From Paludibacteraceae bacterium (GTDB lineage Bacteria > Bacteroidota > Bacteroidia > Bacteroidales > Paludibacteraceae), in NCBI GenBank assembly GCA_017450685.1, contig JAFSTB010000001.1, forward strand, positions 1 to 64,000: a stretch of 64,000 bases of DNA, in the 5' to 3' direction. The notes beneath the pieces were generated by a model that saw nothing but the letters and a program-made list of their open reading frames with translations, did no database searches and had not been told where the DNA came from. Position numbers and translations under genes: made by a program. Of this stretch, positions 37,003 through 46,515 are shown in pieces. The first letter of the stretch is position 1. Each line of letters opens with the position of its first letter.

Positions 37003-40000
37003 ATGAAAAAGTCCATTATCGGAATGACTATCGTATGTCTTCTGTCTGCATTCTCATTGCAGGCAGAAGTCATACGTTTGCAGACACCTTCCTCTTGTCT
37101 TCTTCTCAATGCTGAGAGGGGTGGCGACCTGACCGTGCTTCATTACGGAGAGCGCGTTCCGACAGAAGATGTGGTGACCCTAAACCACAGTATGCCCTCA
37201 ACGGCTATGACTCACGCCTTACCTGCTTTTGGCACGGTGGATATGATTCATCTGCCGGCACTGCAAGTGGAGCACAGCAATGGCGATTTAAGTCTCAACC
37301 TCAGTGTTGCTGATATGGTTCAAACCGATGAGAAAGACTATTCTCAAGCCGTCTTTACTCTTCAGGACAAGGTACAGCCCTTTGAGATTAAGGTCTATTA
37401 TAAGGCTTGGCACAATGTGGATATCATAGAGACATGGACATCCATCCGTCATACCGAGAAGCGTGCAGTGACGCTCAAGCGTTTCGACAGCGGTCACCTT
37501 TTCCTTCCATCGTCTGATATATGGCTCACCCACCTGCATGGTGATTGGGCAGGCGAGGCGATACCTACGAATGAGCGTTTGCAGCGCGGCGAAAAAGTTA
37601 TTCGCAACACCGATGGCGCACGCAATGCACATCTCGACGCACCGCAGATAATGCTCTCGTTGGACGGTGAAGGACAAGAGAACAGCGGCAGAGTGATAGG
37701 TGCCGCATTATGCTGGAGCGGCAACTTTGAGATACGCCTCAACGCACCCAACAACGAAGGATACCACCTCTATGCCGGTATCGACCCGCAGTCGTCGGAG
37801 TACGTGCTCGAACCAAACAGCACTTTCACCACACCGCATCTGGCTCTCACCTACTCCACCGAAGGTATGGGTGGTGCGAGCCGTGCGTTTCATAAATGGG
37901 CAAGGCATAACGGCATGTTGCACAACGGTAACACCACACGCGACATCTTGCTCAACTCATGGGAAGGTATCTATTTCGACATCACGGAAGAGCGTATCAC
38001 CGACATGATGACCGACATAGCCCTTTTCGGCGGCGAACTGTTCGTGATGGATGACGGTTGGTTTGGCAGCAAGTATCAACGTCTGTCCGACGATGCGGCT
38101 TTAGGCGACTGGGTGGTGGATAAGCGCAAACTGCCTAACGGCTTGGAAGCACTGACAAAAGCCGCCAATGAAAGACATATCAAGTTCGGCATTTGGATAG
38201 AACCGGAGGCTGTCAACACCCGTTCCGAACTCTTTGAGCAACATCCCGAATGGGCATTGCAAGTGGAAGGACGCGACCTCAAACTCGGTCGCGGAGGTAC
38301 GCAACTGGTGCTGGATATGACTAACCCTCAAGTGCAGGATTATGTCTTTTCCATCGTAGATAACCTGCTCAGCCAACACCCCGAAATAGCGTATATCAAA
38401 TGGGATGCCAACGCTTCTATTCAGAACCTCGGACATATAGCAGCCAAACGCTCGGACAAGGGTGTACCGACACAGAACATCTATATCGACTATCACTTAG
38501 GTTTGATACGCACCTTGCAACGTATCCGTGAGCGTTATCCTGATGTGGTCATACAGAACTGTGCATCGGGTGGCGGCAGAGCCAACTACGGTTTGATGCC
38601 CTATTTCGATGAGTTTTGGGTGTCGGACAACAACGATGCCTTGCAACGCGTTTTCATTCAATGGGGAATGTCTTATTTCTTCCCTTCCAATGCTATGGCT
38701 CAACATATAGGCGGTTCACCTTATCTGATGACCGGTCGCACCACACCCATCAAGTTCCGTTGCGATGTGGCTATGTCCGGAAGGTTGGGAATGGAACTGC
38801 AACCGACGCACATGAACAAAGAGGAAAGAGAACAATGTACGGTGGCTTTTCGCGACTACAAAGAGTTGCGTTCCATCATTCAGTTGGGCAACCTCTATCG
38901 ACTGCTCTCGCCATACACTAACAACGCACCCGCTCAACAGCAAGTGGCTTCACTGATGTATGTTACTGACAATAAGGCTCAAGCCGTACTCTTTGCCTAC
39001 GGACTAAGTTCCTTTATGAAGCAGTCGTCAAGGGTTATACGCTTGGCAGGGTTAGCCCCAGAGCGCCGCTATACCATCAAAGAGAAGAACGTCAAAGCAG
39101 GTGCCGAACCATGTGCGCTCGATGGCAAGACCTTCAGCGGGGCATATCTTATGGAAGTGGGACTGCCCGTTCCACTCAACACCGAATACAGCGGCGACTA
39201 TCCGTCACGCATCTTCCTTTTAGAGGCTGCTAAGCAAGAGTCCGACAACCTGTTGCAACGTCTGACCCGCTTGCAAAAGAAGGGTTGTATGTTTGGTCAC
39301 CAAGACGACCCTTTATATGGTGTTTACTGGAAATGGGAAGAAGGCAGGAGCGACGTATTGGAGTCGTGTGGCGACTATCCCGCCGTTATGGGTTTTGACC
39401 TTGGCGGCATAGAGTTAGGCGACAGTCTGAACCTCGACAAAGTGCCTTTTGCTCTTATGCGCGAACATATACAACGTCACCACCGTCGCGGCGGCATAGT
39501 GACACTGAGTTGGCATCCGCGTAATCCCGTCACAGGTGAATCGACATGGGATGCGAAAGAAGGTGTTGTTAAACAGATACTGACAGATGCTCAGACCCGC
39601 CAACTGATGCAGGATTGGCTGAAGCGAGTGTCGGCTTTTATCGGTTCACTAACCGACGATGACGGTAAGCAGATACCTCTTATCTTTCGTCCGTGGCACG
39701 AGAATAACGGTTCGTGGTTTTGGTGGGGTGAGACCCTCTGCACAGCCAATGAATATAAGTCGCTGTGGAATATGACGCAAGACTATGTACAGTCAGCCGT
39801 TGCCGGTTCGTCGGCTCTCTTGTGGTGCTACTCTCCTAACCTTCAAGGCGGCTTCAACGATAGCCTTTTCCTTGCCCGCTATCCGGGGGATGACAGAGTG
39901 GACTTACTCGGCTTGGATGCCTATCAATGGGGAACAGAAGAAGAGTTTGTTGTTCAGACCAATGCCGACCTTCGCTACTTAAGCGATTATGCATTGAAAC

Positions 40001-40254
40001 ATAATAAGTTACTGACATTGTCGGAATGTGGTCGTCAGTCGATGCCCGACCCTACATGGTGGGAAAGAGTGCTGCTACCTATCCTCCAATCACATCGTTT
40101 GAGTTATGCACTTCTCTGGCGCAATGAGGACGAAAAAGAACATTTCGGTCCGATTCCGAAGACGGAGAGTGCCCAACATTTCCTGCACCTCTACAACGAC
40201 AGCACCATACTCTTTTTGAGAGATATAACGCCGGAAAATTGTTCGGCAAAATAA
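37003..40254 (+). CDS. GH36 alpha-galactosidase fused to GH26 beta-mannanase
   Basis: 1083 residues from the ATG at 37003, with a classical signal peptide (MTIVCLLSAFSLQA). Residues 25 to about 735 are GH36: nucleophile Asp468 in YIKWDANAS and acid/base Asp542 in FWVSDNND, plus MDDGWFGSKYQ and NCASGGGRANYG. A short linker follows near 740, then GH26 from about 750 (MFGHQDDPLYG): acid/base Glu900 in FRPWHENNGSW and nucleophile Glu1008 in LTLSECGRQ. One polypeptide can thus remove alpha-1,6 galactose side groups and cut the mannan backbone, probably in the periplasm. Both active sites look intact. Confidence 0.95.
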   Translation: MKKSIIGMTIVCLLSAFSLQAEVIRLQTPSSCLLLNAERGGDLTVLHYGERVPTEDVVTLNHSMPSTAMTHALPAFGTVDMIHLPALQVEHSNGDLSLNLSVADMVQTDEKDYSQAVFTLQDKVQPFEIKVYYKAWHNVDIIETWTSIRHTEKRAVTLKRFDSGHLFLPSSDIWLTHLHGDWAGEAIPTNERLQRGEKVIRNTDGARNAHLDAPQIMLSLDGEGQENSGRVIGAALCWSGNFEIRLNAPNNEGYHLYAGIDPQSSEYVLEPNSTFTTPHLALTYSTEGMGGASRAFHKWARHNGMLHNGNTTRDILLNSWEGIYFDITEERITDMMTDIALFGGELFVMDDGWFGSKYQRLSDDAALGDWVVDKRKLPNGLEALTKAANERHIKFGIWIEPEAVNTRSELFEQHPEWALQVEGRDLKLGRGGTQLVLDMTNPQVQDYVFSIVDNLLSQHPEIAYIKWDANASIQNLGHIAAKRSDKGVPTQNIYIDYHLGLIRTLQRIRERYPDVVIQNCASGGGRANYGLMPYFDEFWVSDNNDALQRVFIQWGMSYFFPSNAMAQHIGGSPYLMTGRTTPIKFRCDVAMSGRLGMELQPTHMNKEEREQCTVAFRDYKELRSIIQLGNLYRLLSPYTNNAPAQQQVASLMYVTDNKAQAVLFAYGLSSFMKQSSRVIRLAGLAPERRYTIKEKNVKAGAEPCALDGKTFSGAYLMEVGLPVPLNTEYSGDYPSRIFLLEAAKQESDNLLQRLTRLQKKGCMFGHQDDPLYGVYWKWEEGRSDVLESCGDYPAVMGFDLGGIELGDSLNLDKVPFALMREHIQRHHRRGGIVTLSWHPRNPVTGESTWDAKEGVVKQILTDAQTRQLMQDWLKRVSAFIGSLTDDDGKQIPLIFRPWHENNGSWFWWGETLCTANEYKSLWNMTQDYVQSAVAGSSALLWCYSPNLQGGFNDSLFLARYPGDDRVDLLGLDAYQWGTEEEFVVQTNADLRYLSDYALKHNKLLTLSECGRQSMPDPTWWERVLLPILQSHRLSYALLWRNEDEKEHFGPIPKTESAQHFLHLYNDSTILFLRDITPENCSAK

Positions 40255-40297
40255 ACATATAACACTGACATTCAATATAGAAAAAATCTAATTATCA

Positions 40298-42754
40298 ATG
40301 AAAAGGTTCTTTCTCATCATCTTTTTTGCCATAAGCATTGTTTCGGCATGTATGGCAGATGTTATCTATCAAGACGAATACCGTTTAGGCAGCGGTTGGG
40401 CTGAATATCAGCAGTTGCTTGTCAGCAATCACCCTATGCTCTCGAAAGCCGTTGCCGGCGATGTGATAGCGGTGACGGTAAGCGAAGTTGGCAGTGGAGC
40501 ACAACTGATGTTGCAGACGACCTCGTGGATCGATATGGAAGGCTGCTTTGCGCAACTGACAGCCGATGGCGTCTATTCTTTTGCTCTTACTGAAACGACT
40601 GCCAACGAAGTGGCAAACAACGGGTTAATAGTGAAAGGTATCAACTATACCCTCAACAAAGTGGAACTGCTCTACGACAAGACTATATGGACAGGTTTGG
40701 TAAGCGATAACAGCGGTTGGACACAGACCGAACCGCTTGCCAACAGTCTGTTTGCCGACCTCAAAGAAGGCTCGTTGTTAGGAGTGACCATCGACAAGAT
40801 CAATAATGGTGCTGACTGGCATCAGTATGCTTTCTATGCCAACTACCGCAGCAACCTGCTGAGCAACACCACCACCGAGGCACAGACCATCATTCACACA
40901 CTCACCGCCGCACAAGCGGATAGTCTGCTCCACCGGACCATCACCATTGCAGCACAATACCTCGATGTGACAGCATTACACACCTACACCGCCACCCGTC
41001 AGTCGGCTTCGGCGGGTGAGACACAAACGGTATGGACGGGTGAGACGGTGTTCGCCGACAGTTGGTCGGTATGGGAACAGTTACCGGCATCGCTGTTTGC
41101 CAATGCAGTGGAAGGACAACTGCTACGACTCAAATACAGCCATGTGGGTGCAGGAGCGCAACTGAGAGTGAGCAAAGGCGACTGGAACGATATGCCTGAC
41201 GCACCTATTGCCAATATAAGCGGTGTCTATCAAGACTTTACCGTCACCGCCGAAATGCTCACAGCACTGAAAGAGGGCGGTATGATTGTCAGCGGCATCA
41301 GTTTCACCTTGACATCCGTACAACTCATCAACCCCGCCGATCTCAGACCACTGACACTCTCCGTTCCTGTCACGAATAACTGGATATACGACGGTGTACC
41401 CACAATATATATCAACATAGAGAACCCTTATAACGAAACAGTTACGGCGAATATCGTCATCAATATCTCCACCGACAAGGCACAACCTGTCACTTCCTTG
41501 CAGCGAACAGTGGAAATAGCAGCCAACACGAAGCAACAGGTGGTCATCACACCTGAAGGTTTGGAAGAGATGGCAGCCGGTTTCTATCATATAACCTGCC
41601 TTGTCAATGACGATTTGGCACGCGCTTTCATAGTGGGTGTCAGACCTACGGACATAGTGTCCGCACCGGATAAACAGTCGGACTTCGACACTTATTGGCG
41701 GTCAGCCAAAGAGCAGTTGTCAAGCATCGAGATGAACGCCACATTGACAGAGATAACATCTAAATCGACATCTGCAAGAAAAGTCTATTTGGTAGAGTTC
41801 AACTCTGTTCCCGATGGTTTGACAGGTGAGCCTGTAGTGGTACGCGGCTACTATTGTGAGCCACAAGACGGAAAGCGACATCCTGTCATTATGCACTATG
41901 CAGGTTACGACAGCGGCTATCGTCCGGGAGGTCAGGATGTTAAGCCCTATTGTCCGTCAGGCGATGCCGAACCTCAATATGCCGAGTTCTTCCTTTCCAC
42001 ACGCGGACAAAACATCAACAACCGTGCTGCCAATGAGCGTGAGGCAGACGGCAAAGGTGACTTCACCAACACCTACGGCGACTGGTTCGCTTTCCATTTC
42101 GGCGATAAAGAGTCGTACTACTATCGCGGTGCATTTATGGATTGTGTTCAAGCCGTTCGCTTTATGGCAACACGTGAGAGCAGCGATATGTCCAACCTCT
42201 TTGCCGAGGGTCAGAGCCAAGGTGGTGCTTTCACTTACGCCGCTGCTGCTCTGAGCGACTACCCCTTCACCGCTATAGCACCCGCCATTGCCTTCCTCGG
42301 CGACTATCCCGACTATTTCGACATAGCCAACTGGCCGGCTTACGTGGCAAAAGAAAGGCAAGGTACAATGACCGATGAAGAGATGTTCGCTTTCCTATCC
42401 TACTTCGACACTAAGAACCTCGCCACCGGCATCAAGACACCTACCATAGCCTGCATCGGACTGCAAGACAATGTATGTCCGCCACATACCAATATAGCAC
42501 CGTACAACAACCTGCTATCAGAAGACAAAGAGTTGATATTCAACCCCGAACTGATGCACCAAGCCGCCGGCGGATGGTATAACGACTATATGGCTTTCTT
42601 TGCCAAACATCTGACTGACACACCGTCCGCATTGACAACGGCTACTGAAACGAGGACAACAGATAAAAAAATATATAATGTGCTCGGTCAACGGGTAGAT
42701 AATCCGACCAACGGTATATACATCATCGGTGGTCAAAAAGTAGTAGTAAGATAA
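40298..42754 (+). CDS. CE7-like acetyl esterase with three repeated domains
   Basis: 818 residues with a signal peptide (LIIFFAISIVSACMA). Three diverged units of the locus-specific domain cover about 20-128, 129-236 and 243-350. From about 445 to 765 is an alpha/beta-hydrolase of the CE7 (acetyl xylan esterase/cephalosporin C deacetylase) kind: STRGQN, catalytic Ser640 in EGQSQGGA, Asp724 in LQDNVCPP and His754 in LMHQAAGG. The tail, IYNVLGQRV then GIYIIGGQKVVVR, resembles that of the gene at 33739. It would remove acetyl groups from mannan so that the mannanases can work. Its stop overlaps the next start by one base (TAATG). Confidence 0.85.
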   Translation: MKRFFLIIFFAISIVSACMADVIYQDEYRLGSGWAEYQQLLVSNHPMLSKAVAGDVIAVTVSEVGSGAQLMLQTTSWIDMEGCFAQLTADGVYSFALTETTANEVANNGLIVKGINYTLNKVELLYDKTIWTGLVSDNSGWTQTEPLANSLFADLKEGSLLGVTIDKINNGADWHQYAFYANYRSNLLSNTTTEAQTIIHTLTAAQADSLLHRTITIAAQYLDVTALHTYTATRQSASAGETQTVWTGETVFADSWSVWEQLPASLFANAVEGQLLRLKYSHVGAGAQLRVSKGDWNDMPDAPIANISGVYQDFTVTAEMLTALKEGGMIVSGISFTLTSVQLINPADLRPLTLSVPVTNNWIYDGVPTIYINIENPYNETVTANIVINISTDKAQPVTSLQRTVEIAANTKQQVVITPEGLEEMAAGFYHITCLVNDDLARAFIVGVRPTDIVSAPDKQSDFDTYWRSAKEQLSSIEMNATLTEITSKSTSARKVYLVEFNSVPDGLTGEPVVVRGYYCEPQDGKRHPVIMHYAGYDSGYRPGGQDVKPYCPSGDAEPQYAEFFLSTRGQNINNRAANEREADGKGDFTNTYGDWFAFHFGDKESYYYRGAFMDCVQAVRFMATRESSDMSNLFAEGQSQGGAFTYAAAALSDYPFTAIAPAIAFLGDYPDYFDIANWPAYVAKERQGTMTDEEMFAFLSYFDTKNLATGIKTPTIACIGLQDNVCPPHTNIAPYNNLLSEDKELIFNPELMHQAAGGWYNDYMAFFAKHLTDTPSALTTATETRTTDKKIYNVLGQRVDNPTNGIYIIGGQKVVVR

Positions 42755-43920
42755 TGACATTCAGCCAACGACAAGCAGCGTTGCGTGCCGAATATGCGGC
42801 ATTGCTCGCACAAAAGAACGAACCCTTAACGGGTGGTAACGGTATATACACCAAGTACACAAACCCCATACTGACGGCAGCGCATACACCGTTAGAGTGG
42901 CGATACGACTTTTCGGAAAAGGATAATCCGTATCTTATGCAGCGCATCATGATTAACGCTGTTCTCAATGCAGGTGCCATCATGTTCGACGGTAAGTTTA
43001 CTGTTGTGGCACGCGTTGAGGGAGCCGACCGTAAGTCGTTTTTCGCTGTAGCGCAATCGGATAACGGTATTGACGGTTGGTGTTTTTGGGACGAGCCCAT
43101 CACTATGCCTGACGGCGATAACGCCCCTGCCACCAATGTGTATGATATGCGTTTGACGCGTCACGAGGACGGTTGGATCTATGGCGTTTTCTGTGTTGAG
43201 CGTCACGACGACACCAAGTCATTCGACACCTCAGCCGCCACAGCCGCAGCCGGCATTGCCCGTACACACGACCTTATACATTGGGAAAGGCTCAAAGACC
43301 TCAAGTCGGCGAGCCAGCAACGCAATGTGGTGCTGCACCCTGAGTTCGTCAACTCACGCTATGCCCTCTATACCCGTCCGCAAGACGGCTTCATCGACAC
43401 AGGCAAAGGAGGCGGTATTGGTTGGGCACTAATCGACGATATAACCAATGCCGAAGTGAAAGAAGAGACTATTATCTACGGCAGACAATATCACACCGTC
43501 TATGAAGTGAAGAACGGTGAAGGTCCTGCTCCACTCAAGACTGAGCACGGTTGGCTTCACCTCGCACACGGCGTGCGTAACACTGCCGACGGACTGAGAT
43601 ACGTACTCTATATGTACCTCACCGCACCTGACGACCCTACCCGACTGATAGCACAACCCGGTGGATGGTTTCTCATACCGGAAGCAAGTGAGTATGTGGG
43701 TGATGTGATGAATGTGGCTTTCTCCAACGGATGGATTGAGAAAGAAGGCAAAGTGTATATCTATTATGCCAGTGCCGACACACGTCTGCACGTTGCCACA
43801 ACCACCATCGACCAACTGCTCGATTATTGCCTCCATACACCTCAAGACGGCTTGACTACATCAGCCAGCGTGGAGACAATAAAAAGACTCGTAAAGAAAA
43901 ACAAAGAACAACAAAAATAA
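42754..43920 (+). CDS. GH130 mannosylglucose phosphorylase
   Basis: 388 residues, no signal peptide, so cytoplasmic. GNGIYTKYTNPILTAAHTPL, DGWCFWDEPI, GRQYHTVYEVKNGEGPAPL and HLAHGVRNTADGLRYVLYMYL are typical of GH130 subfamily 1, the 4-O-beta-D-mannosyl-D-glucose phosphorylases. The enzyme uses phosphate to split mannosylglucose into mannose 1-phosphate and glucose. It begins inside the esterase stop codon and is followed by the symporter and the epimerase that makes its substrate; the same set is established in Bacteroides fragilis. Confidence 0.95.
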   Translation: MTFSQRQAALRAEYAALLAQKNEPLTGGNGIYTKYTNPILTAAHTPLEWRYDFSEKDNPYLMQRIMINAVLNAGAIMFDGKFTVVARVEGADRKSFFAVAQSDNGIDGWCFWDEPITMPDGDNAPATNVYDMRLTRHEDGWIYGVFCVERHDDTKSFDTSAATAAAGIARTHDLIHWERLKDLKSASQQRNVVLHPEFVNSRYALYTRPQDGFIDTGKGGGIGWALIDDITNAEVKEETIIYGRQYHTVYEVKNGEGPAPLKTEHGWLHLAHGVRNTADGLRYVLYMYLTAPDDPTRLIAQPGGWFLIPEASEYVGDVMNVAFSNGWIEKEGKVYIYYASADTRLHVATTTIDQLLDYCLHTPQDGLTTSASVETIKRLVKKNKEQQK

Positions 43921-43928
43921 GATTGCTT

Positions 43929-45341
43929 ATGGTGGCTAATCGAAAAATAGCCAAATATATTGGTTACGGTTTTGGCGATATGTCGTCATCAATGTTTTGG
44001 AAAGTCTTTTCCTATTACCTTCCGTTTTTCTATAGCAATATCTTCGGATTGAGTTTGAGGGATGCCGGTATCATCTTGCTTGTCACCCGTATATGGGATG
44101 CAGTAAGCGATCCGATGATGGGTATATTGGCCGACCGCACACAGTCGCGTTGGGGTAAGTATCGTCCGTACTTGCTTTTTGTAGCCCCTCTGTTTTCGAT
44201 AGCCGGCATTCTGCTATTCACCACTCCCGACTGGGGTTACACCGCCAAACTGGTATGGGCATACGCCACCTACATATTGATGATGACCGTCTATACGGGT
44301 ATCAACGTGCCATACGGTGCTATGCTCGGTGTGATGACAGCCGACTCAGAAGAGAAGACCGTCTATTCCTCTTTCCGTATGTTCTTTGCCTATGGCGGTT
44401 CGTTCATAGCACTCTTTCTTTGGGAACCGCTGTGTAACGCTTTGGGCGGTTACCAAACACCGCAAGGCTGGTTCAATGCCATGGTGGTGATAGCCTCCAC
44501 CTGCTTTGTACTCTTCATCTGCTGCTTCCTGCTCACCAAAGAGGAGTTGAAAACAGTATCCACGGTGAGTATAGGCAGCGATTTTAAGTCGCTGATGAAG
44601 AACAATCCATGGTGGCTGCTGATAGGTGCTGCTCTTTGTTTCAACCTTTTCTGCACGGTAAGGGGTGCTACGGTGGCTTACTATTTTGCGGACTTGATAC
44701 CCGCCGATGCCACATTGATGCTCACCTTTTTCAGTCACCCGCTGTCCATACTTTTCTATGCTGGACTTTTCCTTTCCATAGGTGAGGTGAGTAATATGAT
44801 AGGTGTTGCCACTTGCGTACCGTTGGCATCACGCTTTGGCAAAAAAACTACTTTCATAGCCGTTAATATCAGTCTTTGTTTACTCTCTGTGGCTTTCTTC
44901 TTTATTCCCATTAGTCAGACCGGTTTTTGGTTGATGCTTATAGCCCAAGTGCTTATCTCGATGCTCACCGGCATTATGTCACCTTTGGTATGGTCGATGT
45001 ATGCCGATGTGAGCGACTACGCCGAGCAGCGTTTTCACACTGCTTCCACCGGACTCATCTTCTCCTCTTCGAGTATGGCGCAGAAGTTCGGCGGTGCTAT
45101 CGGCGGTTCGGCAGCGTTATGGTTATTAGCCGCTTTCGGTTATATTACCGACGCTGAAGTGTTAGCCTCGGGTGCAGCACAACCGCAAGCGGCACTCACT
45201 TGCCTTAAGTGCCTGATGTCGTTCATTCCGGCAGCCGTAAGCATAGTGGCAGTGATAGTGGTGGCATTCTACCCTCTGACAACCGACAGGATGAAACAGA
45301 TAGACGAACTTCTTCAAATGCAACGCAACAATGGACAATAA
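43929..45341 (+). CDS. MFS sugar:cation symporter (GPH family), for mannobiose
   Basis: 470 residues from the ATG at 43929, 8 bases after the GH130 stop; a longer frame from 43827 overlaps that gene and is unlikely. About twelve membrane segments; SDPMMGILADRTQSRWGKYRPYL is the loop-2 signature of glycoside-pentoside-hexuronide symporters such as MelB. The position between the phosphorylase and epimerase genes suggests mannobiose as substrate, carried from periplasm to cytoplasm. It overlaps the epimerase gene by 11 bases. Confidence 0.93.
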   Translation: MVANRKIAKYIGYGFGDMSSSMFWKVFSYYLPFFYSNIFGLSLRDAGIILLVTRIWDAVSDPMMGILADRTQSRWGKYRPYLLFVAPLFSIAGILLFTTPDWGYTAKLVWAYATYILMMTVYTGINVPYGAMLGVMTADSEEKTVYSSFRMFFAYGGSFIALFLWEPLCNALGGYQTPQGWFNAMVVIASTCFVLFICCFLLTKEELKTVSTVSIGSDFKSLMKNNPWWLLIGAALCFNLFCTVRGATVAYYFADLIPADATLMLTFFSHPLSILFYAGLFLSIGEVSNMIGVATCVPLASRFGKKTTFIAVNISLCLLSVAFFFIPISQTGFWLMLIAQVLISMLTGIMSPLVWSMYADVSDYAEQRFHTASTGLIFSSSSMAQKFGGAIGGSAALWLLAAFGYITDAEVLASGAAQPQAALTCLKCLMSFIPAAVSIVAVIVVAFYPLTTDRMKQIDELLQMQRNNGQ

Positions 45342-46515
45342 GGAATGGCAAGCCTCGGCTCAGCAGGTGTTGGAAGACAATATCCTGCGTTTTTGGCAAG
45401 AGCGTATGGTGGATAATGAGCGCGGCGGTTTCTACGGTCGCATAGATGGTCATAACCTATTGCACCGGTATGCAGAGAAAGGTGCGGTGTTAAATGCTCG
45501 TATTCTGTGGTCGTTCTCTACTGCTCGTCACCTCGACTTTGCCTCACGAGCAAAAGACTACCTCTTGGAATATTTCCTTGACCGCGTGTATGGCGGTGTC
45601 TATTGGTCGTTGAATGCCGATGGTACACCCTCAGACACCAAGAAACAGACCTACGCCATAGCCTTTGCCATCTATGGCTTGAGTGAGTATTATCTGGCAA
45701 CGGGTGATAAGGAAGCCCTGCAAACGGCTCTACACCTTTTTGAAGACATAGAACGACATGCTTACGATGCTGTCAATAAAGGTTATATAGAAGCATTGAC
45801 GCGTGATTGGCAACCGATAGCGGATATGCGTTTGAGCGATAAGGACGAGAACGGGGCTTTGACAATGAACACCCATCTGCATGTCTTAGAGGCTTATACC
45901 ACTCTGTACAAAGCGTGCCATATGTCGGCAGTGGAAAAGCAATTACGAGGACTGATAGATATATTCGTAGAGCGTCTGTATAATCCTCTTACTGGTCATA
46001 TCGACCTTTTCTTTGACGAGCACTGGCACGGCAAGCGCAACATAGCCTCTTACGGTCACGATATAGAAGCCTCGTGGCTACTGACCGAAGCCGCAGATGT
46101 GTTAGGCGACGGAGAGTTGAAAGAGCGGCTGCTACCTATCATCCGCCATATAGCACAAGCATCTATAGAGGGCATACAAACCGACGGGTCGATGATACAC
46201 GAGAGAAAAGACGGAAGAGACGATAAGGAGCGTCAATGGTGGGTGATGTGCGAACAAGTGATCGGATTCCTCAATCAGTGGCAACTCTTTGGTGATGAAA
46301 CAGATAGACAAAGAGCCGAAGCTGCATATCAATATATCCTCACCAACCTGATAGACACCGCGGATGGCGAATGGTATTGGGCTATACATGCCGATGGCAC
46401 TATTGACCGAGACAACGACAAAGCAGGATTTTGGAAATGTCCTTACCACAACTCACGAATGTGCCTCAACATAATGGACCGCACCCTTAGAACGGATAGC
46501 CAATGCCGAAGTTGA
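45331..46515 (+). CDS. Mannobiose (cellobiose) 2-epimerase, AGE family
   Basis: 394 residues, cytoplasmic. The N-acylglucosamine/cellobiose 2-epimerase (alpha6/alpha6 barrel) pattern is clear: ERGGFYGRIDG, KGAVLNARILWSFS, NTHLHVLEAYTTLY, SYGHDIEASWLL and DGSMIHERKDG, with the catalytic His residues in the HDIEASWL and HLHVLEAY segments. It turns mannobiose into 4-O-beta-mannosyl-glucose, the substrate of the GH130 enzyme two genes upstream. It overlaps the symporter gene by 11 bases, and its end overlaps the end of the convergent TamB-like gene by 29 bases. Confidence 0.93.
   Translation: MDNKEWQASAQQVLEDNILRFWQERMVDNERGGFYGRIDGHNLLHRYAEKGAVLNARILWSFSTARHLDFASRAKDYLLEYFLDRVYGGVYWSLNADGTPSDTKKQTYAIAFAIYGLSEYYLATGDKEALQTALHLFEDIERHAYDAVNKGYIEALTRDWQPIADMRLSDKDENGALTMNTHLHVLEAYTTLYKACHMSAVEKQLRGLIDIFVERLYNPLTGHIDLFFDEHWHGKRNIASYGHDIEASWLLTEAADVLGDGELKERLLPIIRHIAQASIEGIQTDGSMIHERKDGRDDKERQWWVMCEQVIGFLNQWQLFGDETDRQRAEAAYQYILTNLIDTADGEWYWAIHADGTIDRDNDKAGFWKCPYHNSRMCLNIMDRTLRTDSQCRS

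Noticed and set aside
43827..43928. Longer N-terminus for the symporter
   Set aside because: The extra 34 residues overlap the GH130 gene and are hydrophilic; the ATG at 43929 directly precedes the first membrane region and suits the family.
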